From assembly GCF_001746915.1 (NCBI RefSeq), contig NZ_MJGC01000032.1:1-64000 (forward strand): a stretch of 64,000 bases of DNA, written 5' to 3'. The translations under genes were made by a program, and so were the position numbers. This DNA is from Desertifilum tharense IPPAS B-1220. Its GTDB lineage: Bacteria; Cyanobacteriota; Cyanobacteriia; Cyanobacteriales; Desertifilaceae. The notes under the pieces are model-generated. The model did not search any database. It was given only the letters and a program-made list of their open reading frames with translations, and had not been told where the DNA came from. This document shows positions 21,901-30,239 of the stretch, piece by piece (position 1 is the first letter of the stretch; each line of letters begins with the position of its first letter).

Positions 21901-22168
21901 GCTTGCGGGCTTATTTGCAGAGGTTTTAGGGCAAGAACGGGTGGGGATTACCGATAACTTCTTCGCGCTTGGCGGTCACTCGCTACTCGCAACGCAAGTG
22001 ATTTCCCGCGTGCGAACCCACTTTCAGTTAGAAGTTCCCCTCCGCGCCCTGTTTGAAAAACCCACCATTGCAGGGTTCGCCGAACGTTTAGAAACCTTGC
22101 GTTTAGCCCAACGACAGGTTGCTCCCAGTTTAGCGGGCCGTGCAGGTCGTAAGGACATTGAGCTATGA
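18908..22168 (+). CDS. NRPS module C-A(Ser)-PCP
   Basis: This 1086-residue protein adds one residue after the second PKS. It starts with a short helix (NQRLANLSPEKRQLLLERL) instead of a TubC domain, a probable acceptor for the preceding tail. The C domain has HHIIADG. The A-domain code reads DVWHISLIDK, a Ser code, identical to A2 of the two-module protein. The carrier serine is Ser1025 in LGGHSLLA. The C-terminus ends in KDIEL, an acidic short docking motif, and the next protein begins with a TubC-like domain. The stop overlaps the next start by 4 bases. C domain, end of A and PCP are unlike those of the other Ser module, so only the A core was exchanged. Confidence 0.94.
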   Translation: MHELNQRLANLSPEKRQLLLERLKQVKPNAIGPQPRTGEPLALSFPQQRLWLLDRLEPQNPTYNIPQAYRLRGVVDVGRLRDSLNRAIARHEALRTVFQERDGQPQQRILPHLTLALPVIDLQPLPPQERERQVQQQAIAAAQFAFNLSQGPLLRALLLQLDSADWVLLLTIHHIIADGWSIGILMQELSRLYVCAALPELPIQYADFAVWQKQTFGGEKREVQLAYWQQQLAGVNSTLTLPSDRPRPAVLTSSGATQSLRLSASLSQDLKLLSQKAGVTLFVTLLAAFQTLLYRYTQQVDIAVGTTVSGRDRAETQSLIGLFVNTLVMRTDLSGNPSFRQLLNRVRQVAFGAYAHQDLPFEQLVEELRLERSLSHTPLFQILFQLQNLPMTPLSLPGVEVSRLPFDPGTARFDLTLEMVETEDGLMAIAQYRTDLFTAQTITRMLEGYQTLLAGIIANPDRAIATLPLLTPAEQHQLLVEWNNTQVDYPQQGCLHHWVEQQVEQTPDAIAVVFENHSLTYRQLNLKANQLARHLQSLGVGVETLVGISTERSLEMVIALLAILKAGAAYVPFDPTYPKARLAFMLQDSQVQVLLTQSHLIESLPQHPAQIVDLESDFSTYPADNLQVKVTPDNLAYVIYTSGSTGQPKGAMNLHRGVVNRLLWMQEAYGLTTTDRILQKTPFSFDVSVWEFFWPLITGARLIVAQPGGHQDSHYLVNLIQSQQITTLHFVPSMLQVFLQEPGVENCQSLKQVICSGEALSWELQQRYFSKLKAQLHNLYGPTEAAIDVTFWECHPDSQLGKVPIGRPIANTEIYILDEHQQPVPIGVAGELHIGGMGLARGYLNRPELTAEKFISNPFKPGRLYKTGDLARYLETGEIEYLGRIDHQVKLRGLRIELGEIEATLLQHPDILACTITVIRDYLAAYVVLSPQASLNVEQLQQFLQQTLPDYMIPAVFVPLAELPLTPNGKLDRSALPAPDIAPVQATFIPPRNPTETWLAGLFAEVLGQERVGITDNFFALGGHSLLATQVISRVRTHFQLEVPLRALFEKPTIAGFAERLETLRLAQRQVAPSLAGRAGRKDIEL
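20319..21633 (+). repeat. Duplicated serine adenylation tract, copy 2
   Basis: This is the second copy of the 1315-base tract at 12,603-13,917, in direct orientation and about 7.7 kb away. It encodes the same Ser-type pocket. Its ends fall at the C-A linker and just after core motif A8. Direct repeats of this size could recombine and delete the PKS module between them. Confidence 0.9.
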
Positions 22169-25100
22169 AGACAATCGATCGGTTTTTACAAGAGTTGTAC
22201 GATCTCGATATCCAGCTTTGGGTTGAAGATAGCCGCCTGCGCTGTAATGGCCCGGAGGAGGTGCTAACTGAAGCGCTAAGTGCAGAAATTCGCGATCGCA
22301 AAGCCGAAATTATGGCAGTATTGCAGCAAACTCGACCCGTCTCTGCACCCATTCTCCCCGCCGCGCGTCCGGAAAATCTACCCTTATCTTTTGCCCAGCA
22401 GCGCCTGTGGTTTCTCGACCAATTGGAACCGAATAGCCCTGTCTACAATATGTCGGCGGCGATTCGGATGCAAGGGGAATTGCATGTTGAAGCATTAGAA
22501 CAGAGTATCAGAGCGATCGCGCAACGTCACGAAACCCTACGCACCACCTTGACGACAGCGGAGGGTCAACCCGTACAGGTGGTTAACCCTGATGTTGAGA
22601 TGCGCTTACCGCTTTTGGATTTCTCAGGCCTTCCCCCCGATAAAGCCCTGGAATGGATTAACCAAACCACCCAAAAACCCTTTAACTTACAACAAGGCCC
22701 CCTCTTCCGGGCGGAATTGATTCGCCTGCAAGCAACCGAGCATATCCTCGTTTTAACGCTGCACCATATTATCGCCGATGCTTGGTCGATTGGGATTCTG
22801 GTCAAGGAACTCAGCAGGGGTTACGCCGCCTTTTCTACCGGGAAGCCACCCGCCCTTGCACCCCTCCCCATCCAGTACGCTGACTTTGCCCTGTGGCAGC
22901 GCCAATGGCTTCAGGGCGAGGTTTTACAGACTCAGTTAGCCTACTGGAAAAAGCAACTCGGCGGCGCGTTACCCGTTCTTCAGCTACCCACAGACCGCCC
23001 CAGGCCGCGCATTCAGACCTTCCGAGGGGCCAGACAGCTATTTTCCATCGACTCCCAACAAACGGCCGCCCTCAAAGCCCTCAGCCAGCAGCAAGCGGCA
23101 ACCCTATTTATGACCCTGTTGGCCGTCTTCAAAGTCCTGTTGCATCGCTATAGCGCCCAAGAGGATATCTTAGTGGGTTCGCCCATCGCCAACCGCAACC
23201 GCACGGAAATTGAGGGTTTGATTGGCTTCTTTGTCAATACCTTAGTATTGCGAACCGACTTATCGGGAAATCCCAGCTTTTTAGAACTCCTCCAACGCTT
23301 GCGCCAGGTGACTTGGGAAGCTTACGACCGCCAAGATTTACCCTTTGAAAAGTTAGTGGAGGAATTGCAAAGCGATCGCGATCTCAGTTATAGTCCCTTC
23401 TTCCAAGTTAAGTTTATGCTGGAAGATGCCTCAAAACTTGACTTGCAACTTCCCGGCTTAAACCTAGAATTTCTAGAACCCGAAAACCCCACTGCTAAAC
23501 TCGATTTAAGCTTAGATTTTTACGAAACTGATTCAGACCTCTTGGGGGTCTTCGAGTACAATACCGATCTGTTTGAAGCCGATACCATTGCCCGGATGGT
23601 GGGACATTTCCAAACCCTACTAACGGGAATTCTCGCCAACCCGCAACAGCCCCTATCCCAGTTTCCCCTACTTACCCCCGGCGAACAGCAGCAAATTCTG
23701 GTGGAATGGAATCAAACCCAAACGCCCTACCCAGAGGAAAGCTTTCACCAACTGTTTGAAGCCCAAGTCGAACGCACCCCGGATGCCATTGCGGTCGCTT
23801 TTCAAAATCAGCATCTCACCTATCGGGAATTGAATCAACGGGCGAACCAACTGGCCCATTACCTGCAAAAACAGGGCGTCCAGCCGGAAGTCCGAGTTGG
23901 GATTTGCATAGAGCGATCGCTCTCAATGATAATTGCTCTATTGGGCGTTCTCAAAGCGGGGGGTGCTTACCTTCCCCTCGACCCGGCCTATCCCGCAGAC
24001 CGCCTCGCCTTCATGCTGTCGGACTCCCAAGTCCCCCTGCTGCTGACTACCGAGTCCCTAGTCTCGCAGCTTCCGGCCCACTCCGCCCAACTTATCTGTC
24101 TCGATACCGACTGGCCAACCATTGCCCAAGAAAAAGACTGCAACCCCGAAACCCGCATCACTCCAGAAAACTTAGCCTATCTTATCTATACCTCCGGTTC
24201 CACAGGCACCCCCAAAGGCGTCCTCGTCACCCATGCAGGCTTAGGCAACTTAACAGCCGATAAGATTCGCACCTGCCAAGTCAAACCCCACAGCCGGGTT
24301 TTGCAATTCTTCTCCTTTGGCTTCGATGCCTCTATCCCAGAATTTGTGATGAGTTTGGGATGCGGCGCGGCCCTCCACCTCGCCACGCCAGCGGAACTCT
24401 CGCCGGGGCCTGCCTTAGCCAAGCTGCTGCGCGAACAGGCCATTACCCATATTACCCTCACCCCCTCCGCCCTGGCGGTTCTTTCCCCCGACAACTTCCC
24501 CGCCTTGGAAATGGTACTCGTCGGCGGCGAGGCCCCCACGGCGGAACTGATTGCCCAATGGTCAAAAGGACGCCTGTTTATTAACGCCTACGGCCCCACC
24601 GAAACCACTGTCAATGCCAGTATGGTTCCCGACGGCGATACTCTGCGTCCGGCGGCGAATAAGCAATTGTATATTCTCGACCGCTATCTGCAACCCGTCC
24701 CGGTTGGCGTTCCTGGGGAGTTGTACATTGGGGGCGTTGGTTTGGCACGCGGCTATCTCAACCGCCCGGAAAAAACCGCAGAAGCCTTTATTGCCAATCC
24801 CTTCAGCCAGCAACCCGGTAGCCGCCTCTACAAGACGGGGGACTTAGCTTACTATCGCCGAGATGGGCAGATTAAACTGCTCGGTCGCTTAGACAATCAG
24901 GTGAAAATACGCGGTTTTCGGATTGAACTGGGGGAAGTTGAAGCCCTGATGCTACAACATCCCGATATCCGCGACTGTGCGGTGGTGGTACGAGAGGCAC
25001 AACCGGGGGATAAGCGCCTTTGTGCCTATTGGGTGGCGGAACCGGGTCGAAATCTGGCGAAGGGCGACTTGCGCCGGGAATTGGAGGCAAAGTTACCGAA

Positions 25101-26667
25101 GTATATGGTTCCTGCGGTGTTTATCCAACTGGAGGCCTTGCCCCTCAATCCCAATGGTAAGGTAGACCGTCAAGCGTTACCCTCACCTGATTTTACCCGC
25201 CCGGAGTTGGCGGGAACCTATGTTGCCCCGCGCGGGCCTGTTGAAATGCAGCTAGCGGAAATATTCGCAGAGGTTCTCCAGGTGGAACGGGTGGGGGTTA
25301 ATGATGACTTTTTTGAGTTGGGGGGTCATTCGTTACTGGCAACTCAGTTAATTTCCCGTCTGTTACAGCGCTTTGCGGTGGAGTTGGCGGTGTTGGATTT
25401 GTTTGAAGCGCCAACGGTGGCGGGGTTAGCCCAACGCTTGTCTGGAAAATCTCCTGCTAAGTTAGATAATCTCTTGGCGTTTCTCCAGGCGGAAGCGGTT
25501 CTCGACCCTAGTATTATCCCTCCTCAGAATAGGGCGAATGGGGATAACCCGCAGGCGATTTTCCTGACGGGGGCGACAGGGTTTGTTGGGGCGTTCTTGC
25601 TGGCTGAACTGTTGCAGCAAACGAGGGCGGAAGTTTACTGTTTGGTACGGGCTGAGACGGCGGAAGCGGCGCAACGCCAGCTACAGGCGACGCTGGAGTC
25701 TTATCAAATTTGGCAGGAAGGCTTTAAAACTCGCATTATCCCAGTGGTGGGAGATTTGGCGAAACCGCGTTTTGGGTTATCTGAATCTGAGTTTAGCGCA
25801 ATGGGCGATCGCCTTCAGGTTATCTATCACGGTGGCGCGTGGGTGCATCATGCTTACCCCTACACGCTGCTGAAACCGACGAATGTGTTGGGGACTCAGG
25901 AGGTGTTGCGGTTCGCCTGTCAAGGACAAGCCAAACCCGTCCATTTCCTGTCTGCTACTAGCGTCTTCTCGCCGACTCAAACTTCTGGCGTGCAGGTGAT
26001 TCGAGAAACGGATAGTTTAGCGGATTTTCCTGCCCCCCTCGGCGGTTACAACCAAAGTAAGTGGGTGGCAGAAGGCTTAATGCAGCAAGCGCGCGATCGC
26101 GGTCTTCCCATCTTTACCTATAGATTAGGGCGAATTGCGGGGGACAGTCAAACGGGCTGCTTTAATGTCAATGATTTCCTCTATCGCCTGATTATCGGGT
26201 GCGTGCAGTTGGGAAGCGTTCCCGAAGGCGAAATGATGCTGGATGTGTTGCCTGTCGATTATGCCAGCAAAGCGATTGTTTATCTCTCGCAACACCCGAC
26301 GGAGAACCGCGTTTTTCACCTAGTTCATCCCCAACCTGTCTCGTCTGGGGTGCTATTTGAGCAACTGCGATCGCTTGGCTATTCTATCCAATCTCTGCCC
26401 TACGAACAATGGCGGGCAAAATTGCTGCATATTGCCCAACACCAACCAGAACATGCTTTATATCCCCTCGTTCCCCTATTTCCCCCTCAGACTGCGGCTT
26501 CCAACCCACCCGCATTGCAGTTTGATTGTCAGAACGTGCAAGCCGGGTTAGCCCATAGCCCCATTCGTTGTATTCCCCTGGACAATTGCCTCTGGGAAAC
26601 CTACTTTAAGCACCTCATCAAACGGGAATTTTTACCCCAGCCTTCTGTTCTGAACTCCTCTATTTAA
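22165..26667 (+). CDS. Terminal NRPS module: docking-C-A-PCP-reductase
   Basis: This 1500-residue protein adds the last residue and releases the chain. Residues 1-55 form a TubC-like docking domain. C has HHIIADAW, with Ala where Gly is usual in HHxxxDG. The A-domain code reads DAPTLGAVNK, which I cannot assign; it looks hydrophobic. The region between code residues and the YILD motif is shorter than usual. The carrier serine is Ser1056. From about 1125 onward there is a thioester reductase domain of the extended SDR type: GATGFVG at 1136, Tyr1295-x3-Lys1299 in GGYNQSK, and no thioesterase. Such domains release the thioester with NADPH as an aldehyde or, after a second reduction, an alcohol. 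The nearby aminotransferase makes an amine end conceivable. Confidence 0.94.
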   Translation: MKTIDRFLQELYDLDIQLWVEDSRLRCNGPEEVLTEALSAEIRDRKAEIMAVLQQTRPVSAPILPAARPENLPLSFAQQRLWFLDQLEPNSPVYNMSAAIRMQGELHVEALEQSIRAIAQRHETLRTTLTTAEGQPVQVVNPDVEMRLPLLDFSGLPPDKALEWINQTTQKPFNLQQGPLFRAELIRLQATEHILVLTLHHIIADAWSIGILVKELSRGYAAFSTGKPPALAPLPIQYADFALWQRQWLQGEVLQTQLAYWKKQLGGALPVLQLPTDRPRPRIQTFRGARQLFSIDSQQTAALKALSQQQAATLFMTLLAVFKVLLHRYSAQEDILVGSPIANRNRTEIEGLIGFFVNTLVLRTDLSGNPSFLELLQRLRQVTWEAYDRQDLPFEKLVEELQSDRDLSYSPFFQVKFMLEDASKLDLQLPGLNLEFLEPENPTAKLDLSLDFYETDSDLLGVFEYNTDLFEADTIARMVGHFQTLLTGILANPQQPLSQFPLLTPGEQQQILVEWNQTQTPYPEESFHQLFEAQVERTPDAIAVAFQNQHLTYRELNQRANQLAHYLQKQGVQPEVRVGICIERSLSMIIALLGVLKAGGAYLPLDPAYPADRLAFMLSDSQVPLLLTTESLVSQLPAHSAQLICLDTDWPTIAQEKDCNPETRITPENLAYLIYTSGSTGTPKGVLVTHAGLGNLTADKIRTCQVKPHSRVLQFFSFGFDASIPEFVMSLGCGAALHLATPAELSPGPALAKLLREQAITHITLTPSALAVLSPDNFPALEMVLVGGEAPTAELIAQWSKGRLFINAYGPTETTVNASMVPDGDTLRPAANKQLYILDRYLQPVPVGVPGELYIGGVGLARGYLNRPEKTAEAFIANPFSQQPGSRLYKTGDLAYYRRDGQIKLLGRLDNQVKIRGFRIELGEVEALMLQHPDIRDCAVVVREAQPGDKRLCAYWVAEPGRNLAKGDLRRELEAKLPKYMVPAVFIQLEALPLNPNGKVDRQALPSPDFTRPELAGTYVAPRGPVEMQLAEIFAEVLQVERVGVNDDFFELGGHSLLATQLISRLLQRFAVELAVLDLFEAPTVAGLAQRLSGKSPAKLDNLLAFLQAEAVLDPSIIPPQNRANGDNPQAIFLTGATGFVGAFLLAELLQQTRAEVYCLVRAETAEAAQRQLQATLESYQIWQEGFKTRIIPVVGDLAKPRFGLSESEFSAMGDRLQVIYHGGAWVHHAYPYTLLKPTNVLGTQEVLRFACQGQAKPVHFLSATSVFSPTQTSGVQVIRETDSLADFPAPLGGYNQSKWVAEGLMQQARDRGLPIFTYRLGRIAGDSQTGCFNVNDFLYRLIIGCVQLGSVPEGEMMLDVLPVDYASKAIVYLSQHPTENRVFHLVHPQPVSSGVLFEQLRSLGYSIQSLPYEQWRAKLLHIAQHQPEHALYPLVPLFPPQTAASNPPALQFDCQNVQAGLAHSPIRCIPLDNCLWETYFKHLIKREFLPQPSVLNSSI

Positions 26668-26686
26668 TCTTAGGAAAAATCTGCAA

Positions 26687-27613
26687 ATGTCTTCAATCAA
26701 TCGCTATACCGATTACGATCCTTGGGCGTGGCTTTATAACCAATCAGAAGCCCAACTCGCCTATCAACGATTTATGCCTTGTTTGGAAAAGGTGCTGTTT
26801 CCTGCTATTCCTAAATCGGCTAAAATTCTCGACCTCTGCTGCGGTACGGGACAGCTTTCTCACCAACTCACCCAACGAGGATATCAAGTCACGGGGTTAG
26901 ATGGTTCGGAGAAAATGTTGCACTATGCCCGCGAGAATGCCCCGCAAGTCAACTTTGTCTTAGAAGATGCTCGTAATTTTCACTTTGAGACTCAATTTGA
27001 TGCGGTGCTTTCAACGGATTCGGGATTAAATCACATTTTGAGTTTAGAAGAACTTCAGCAAGTCTTTCAGAATGTGTTTAATGCGCTGAAGCCTAACGGA
27101 CTATTTCTATTTGACTTAGGCTTAGAAAAGCGATATCGTAACATTCCGGTGAATGACGGCGAACTGAAAGAAGACTATGCTTGGATGGTCGGCGAAACTT
27201 ACGACCCTCTCCAGAAAACAGGGACGTTTACAATTACCATGTTCCAGCCTAAAAATTCGTCTTCTTCTGTTCAAAATCATTTGCAATTGCAGCAAATTAA
27301 GCGCTCTATTTTCAACGCTGTTCTCCGCTATCTCAAACCCTCAATTTTATTAAATTGGGTCGAGAAAGATTGGCAGCGCTCGGATCTGACTTTTTCTGTG
27401 AAACCCTATACTCAGCAGGAAGTGCGGGCTGCTCTGGAAGCTGTAGGATTTACGCAAGTCCAAGTTTATAAGCCCACCGGAAAGCTCTCAAAATCTCCAG
27501 AAAAACGCTATGCCTATTTTATGGCTTGCAAATCTTCCCAATCAGAAAAAAGCCAATCCCAAACGGAAGCAAAAGAAGCCTCAGTTTCCTATCGCGAGCC
27601 GAAACAAGCTTGA
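26687..27613 (+). CDS. Class I SAM-dependent methyltransferase
   Basis: This 308-residue protein has a class I methyltransferase fold: motif I ILDLCCGTGQLS at about residue 45, an acidic LDGSEKM end of strand 2, and LEDARNFHF. It lies 19 bases after the reductase-terminated NRPS and reads the same way, so it is probably part of the biosynthetic operon. No methyltransferase domain sits inside the megasynthases, so this could methylate N, O or S of the peptide or of a precursor. The substrate cannot be read from sequence. The C-terminal 30 residues are charged and probably disordered. Confidence 0.88.
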   Translation: MSSINRYTDYDPWAWLYNQSEAQLAYQRFMPCLEKVLFPAIPKSAKILDLCCGTGQLSHQLTQRGYQVTGLDGSEKMLHYARENAPQVNFVLEDARNFHFETQFDAVLSTDSGLNHILSLEELQQVFQNVFNALKPNGLFLFDLGLEKRYRNIPVNDGELKEDYAWMVGETYDPLQKTGTFTITMFQPKNSSSSVQNHLQLQQIKRSIFNAVLRYLKPSILLNWVEKDWQRSDLTFSVKPYTQQEVRAALEAVGFTQVQVYKPTGKLSKSPEKRYAYFMACKSSQSEKSQSQTEAKEASVSYREPKQA

Positions 27614-27708
27614 ATAGTTTCTAATTTGCCTAACGCTAGAGATGAAGCTTTGCGGTAACAAAACCAGACTAAAAAGTAACTTAATTGACTTGACAGGATT
27701 CCCTAAAA

Positions 27709-29097
27709 ATGCTTGCCAAAACATCCACTGATTTAAGACAACAATATCTTCGAGAATTCATTGCCCGCTATACGCAGCGAACGCAAACTTCCAAGAAAAT
27801 GACCCAGGAATATCGCGCTGTCTTAGCCGATCCGCGCGTTCCCGATTGGTTTGAAATGCCAATTAAAGAATTATGCTATTTAATTGTTGCAAAACAAGCT
27901 CAAGGGTCGCGAGTCTGGGATGTCGATGATAACGAATACATCGATATTATGATGGGATTTGGGGCGAATCTGTTAGGACACAATCCACCCTTTATTAAAG
28001 ACGCGATCGCCCAACAATTGGAAAAAGGAATTCCCCTCGGCCCGCAAGCCGAACAAGTGGGGGAAGTTGCCGAATTAATTTGCGAATTAACAGGCATGGA
28101 ACGGGTAGCTTTTAGCAATACCGGAACCGAAGCCGTTATGAGTGCCATTCGCCTCGCCAGAGCAGCGACAAAACGCCCTAAAATTGTAGTCTTTTCCGGT
28201 TCCTATCACGGTCATTTTGATAGCGTTTTAGTCAAACCCGGTACAAACCACCAAGCGGAACCCTTCGTCCCTGGGATTCCCTCCAGTCTGGTTCAAGATA
28301 CCCTAGTTTTAGAGTATGGCAACCCCCAATCTCTAGAAGTCATTCAAACCCATCAAACCGAAATTGCGGCAGTTTTAGTCGAACCCATCCAAAGCCGCCA
28401 CCCGAATTTACAGCCGAAAGCCTTTCTTCAAGAACTCAGAACCCTGACGCAAGCCACGGGAATTGTTTTAATTTTTGATGAGATGGTGACGGGGTTTCGC
28501 CTGCATTTAGGCGGCGCGCAGGCTTGGTTTGGGGTCAAAGCCGATATCGCCACCTATGGTAAAGTCGTAGGTGGCGGGATGCCCATTGGCGTCATTGCAG
28601 GTCAAGCAGAATATCTCGATCGCATTGACGGGGGAATGTGGGATTATGGCGATGATTCCTTTCCCCAGGTGGAAAGAACCTTCTTTGCGGGAACCCACTG
28701 CAAACACCCTTTAGCGATCGCTGCTGCACGGGCCGTCCTCCACTATCTTAAACAGCAAGGCCCCTCCCTACAAGAGCAACTCAACCAGCGCACCGCCGCT
28801 TACGTCACCGAACTCAACCATCACCTAGAAGCCTGTCAGCTTCCCGTGCGGATGGCCAATTCTGGCTCATTCTTCGGCCCAGTTTTCCCCGATGTTCCCC
28901 CATCAGAAATTATGCCCTTTATGGCAGGGCTAAACCTATTGCGTTACAGCCTATTCCATCAAGGCATCTTACTACGCGGGGAAGGCGGCGGTTTCTTTTC
29001 GACCGCTCATAGCGAGGCGGATATTCAAGCCGTTCTGCAAGCGATGAAAAATGGCATTCGCGACTTGCAGGAAGCCGAATTTTTCCCCTTGAGTTAA
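27709..29097 (+). CDS. PLP-dependent class III aminotransferase, glutamate-1-semialdehyde aminotransferase type
   Basis: This 462-residue protein has the PLP lysine in TYGKVVGGG, phosphate-binding SNTGTEAV, SGSYHGHFD and IFDEMVTGFR. The N-terminus (REFIARYTQRTQTSKK) and overall form resemble the aminotransferase domains built into cyanobacterial PKS/NRPS proteins such as McyE, here as a separate protein. It is too divergent and too cluster-bound to be the tetrapyrrole enzyme HemL. Both PKS modules already carry a KR, so amination of a beta-ketone is less likely than amination of the aldehyde released by the reductase, as MxcL does for myxochelin B. That role is inferred. A 95-base gap precedes the gene. 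Confidence 0.87.
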   Translation: MLAKTSTDLRQQYLREFIARYTQRTQTSKKMTQEYRAVLADPRVPDWFEMPIKELCYLIVAKQAQGSRVWDVDDNEYIDIMMGFGANLLGHNPPFIKDAIAQQLEKGIPLGPQAEQVGEVAELICELTGMERVAFSNTGTEAVMSAIRLARAATKRPKIVVFSGSYHGHFDSVLVKPGTNHQAEPFVPGIPSSLVQDTLVLEYGNPQSLEVIQTHQTEIAAVLVEPIQSRHPNLQPKAFLQELRTLTQATGIVLIFDEMVTGFRLHLGGAQAWFGVKADIATYGKVVGGGMPIGVIAGQAEYLDRIDGGMWDYGDDSFPQVERTFFAGTHCKHPLAIAAARAVLHYLKQQGPSLQEQLNQRTAAYVTELNHHLEACQLPVRMANSGSFFGPVFPDVPPSEIMPFMAGLNLLRYSLFHQGILLRGEGGGFFSTAHSEADIQAVLQAMKNGIRDLQEAEFFPLS

Positions 29098-29169
29098 TTC
29101 ACTCCCACCCATTTTGATAGGTCAACAGGGCTATCAACTAACCAACGCCCAACTTCATTTTGCCCGCCC

Positions 29170-29643
29170 ATGACCCCAAATCCTTTTCCCAATCGCCTTT
29201 ACTTGCTAGCACCTTGGGACTTACCCATCGAGCAACCGTTGAATGAAACGGATCGGGTCAAACTCGGTCAAACCCTTCAACAGTTTTTAAAAATTCTAGA
29301 CCAAAACTGCAATGGCGAAGCCCTCGCGGCTCTCGATCGAGAACTGGCGAGTTTAGATGTGGGTATCCTGCAACCTGCACCCATCCCCTCGACGCAAACG
29401 CCGCTGAAGCCTTGGGAGGTGGCAGACTTTGATAACTATTTCAGTGTCAGCCATGTCCAATCTTCAGAATCTCCTAGTTGCATGGTGTGGAGTCTGCTGA
29501 TGACCTATCAAATCTTTTTGAAACTTCAGTGCGATGGCGAACCCTTTGACTTAACCCAAACCGAACGGTTAAAAGCCGGGATGAAAAGTCATGCGTTCCT
29601 ACTCGCACGCATTTTTAACTTATCTTTAGAGAACATGTCATGA
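29170..29643 (+). CDS. Unrecognised small protein of the NRPS operon
   Basis: I do not recognise this 157-residue protein. It looks soluble and largely helical, with no signal peptide, membrane segment or familiar catalytic motif. It has two cysteines, one in CMVWSLL and one in QCDGE. Its stop overlaps the start of the next gene (ATGA at 29,640), so the two are probably translated together and may form a complex. The position between the aminotransferase and the thioesterase suggests a part in tailoring or precursor supply. Confidence 0.75.
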   Translation: MTPNPFPNRLYLLAPWDLPIEQPLNETDRVKLGQTLQQFLKILDQNCNGEALAALDRELASLDVGILQPAPIPSTQTPLKPWEVADFDNYFSVSHVQSSESPSCMVWSLLMTYQIFLKLQCDGEPFDLTQTERLKAGMKSHAFLLARIFNLSLENMS

Positions 29644-30233
29644 CTCAAGTTGATGCAAAAATAGCGATCGCAACTCTCGATCCCCAGCAAATTTGGCAGG
29701 GGTTTCACTGGCTGTTTTTTGTAAATACCCAAGGCTTAATTGTCAGTTTGCGGCGGTTTGAGCGTTATTTATCCCTAGGGAACTTGATGCAAGCCCAAAC
29801 AGAACTAGAAACAGCTACCGAGTTAATGCTGGCTTCTGGGGCGTTAATGTACCTCGCGGGAACAGTCAGCCGCCAAGCTTACGCCCAACAAATTCGCCCT
29901 AGCATGAGTCCTCCCAACGTCCAATCTAATGACTTTAGCGGTTTGATGTCGTGGGATCATGCGGCTTTGGTAGAGTTGTGGAAAAAGTTGCGCCCCGTCT
30001 TTACAACGCTTCCGGCGACTTTACAACCGCAGCACCAACGCTTTGTGCAAGCTTATTTCAGCCTAACTGAAGCCCATCGCTCGGTTTGTCAGAAATTTGG
30101 GGGAGATGAAATTGGCAGCTTGCGTTGCGAGAAAAGTACGGCTGTTAATGTATTAGATAAATTTACGCGCAATCGTACCCAACTGATCGATCCCAATCAT
30201 CAAGCTGTTCAAGGTTGTCCGTTTCATCAGTAG
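29640..30233 (+). CDS. Unrecognised helical protein, translationally coupled to its neighbour
   Basis: This 197-residue protein has no family I can name with confidence. It appears all-helical and rich in conserved-looking aromatic, His and Arg positions (WDHAALVELWKKLRP, EAHRSVCQKFGG), and it ends in CPFHQ. The helical pattern with buried His vaguely recalls small helical heme oxygenases of the tryptophan dioxygenase superfamily, but this is only an impression. It starts within the stop of the preceding gene and is followed after 6 bases by the thioesterase, so it belongs to the same transcription unit. Confidence 0.75.
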   Translation: MTQVDAKIAIATLDPQQIWQGFHWLFFVNTQGLIVSLRRFERYLSLGNLMQAQTELETATELMLASGALMYLAGTVSRQAYAQQIRPSMSPPNVQSNDFSGLMSWDHAALVELWKKLRPVFTTLPATLQPQHQRFVQAYFSLTEAHRSVCQKFGGDEIGSLRCEKSTAVNVLDKFTRNRTQLIDPNHQAVQGCPFHQ

Positions 30234-30239
30234 CTTAAC

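Noticed and set aside
27709-29097. Tetrapyrrole glutamate-1-semialdehyde aminotransferase (hemL)
   Set aside because: The N-terminus and position in the NRPS operon match biosynthetic aminotransferase domains, and the housekeeping enzyme has a different start and context.
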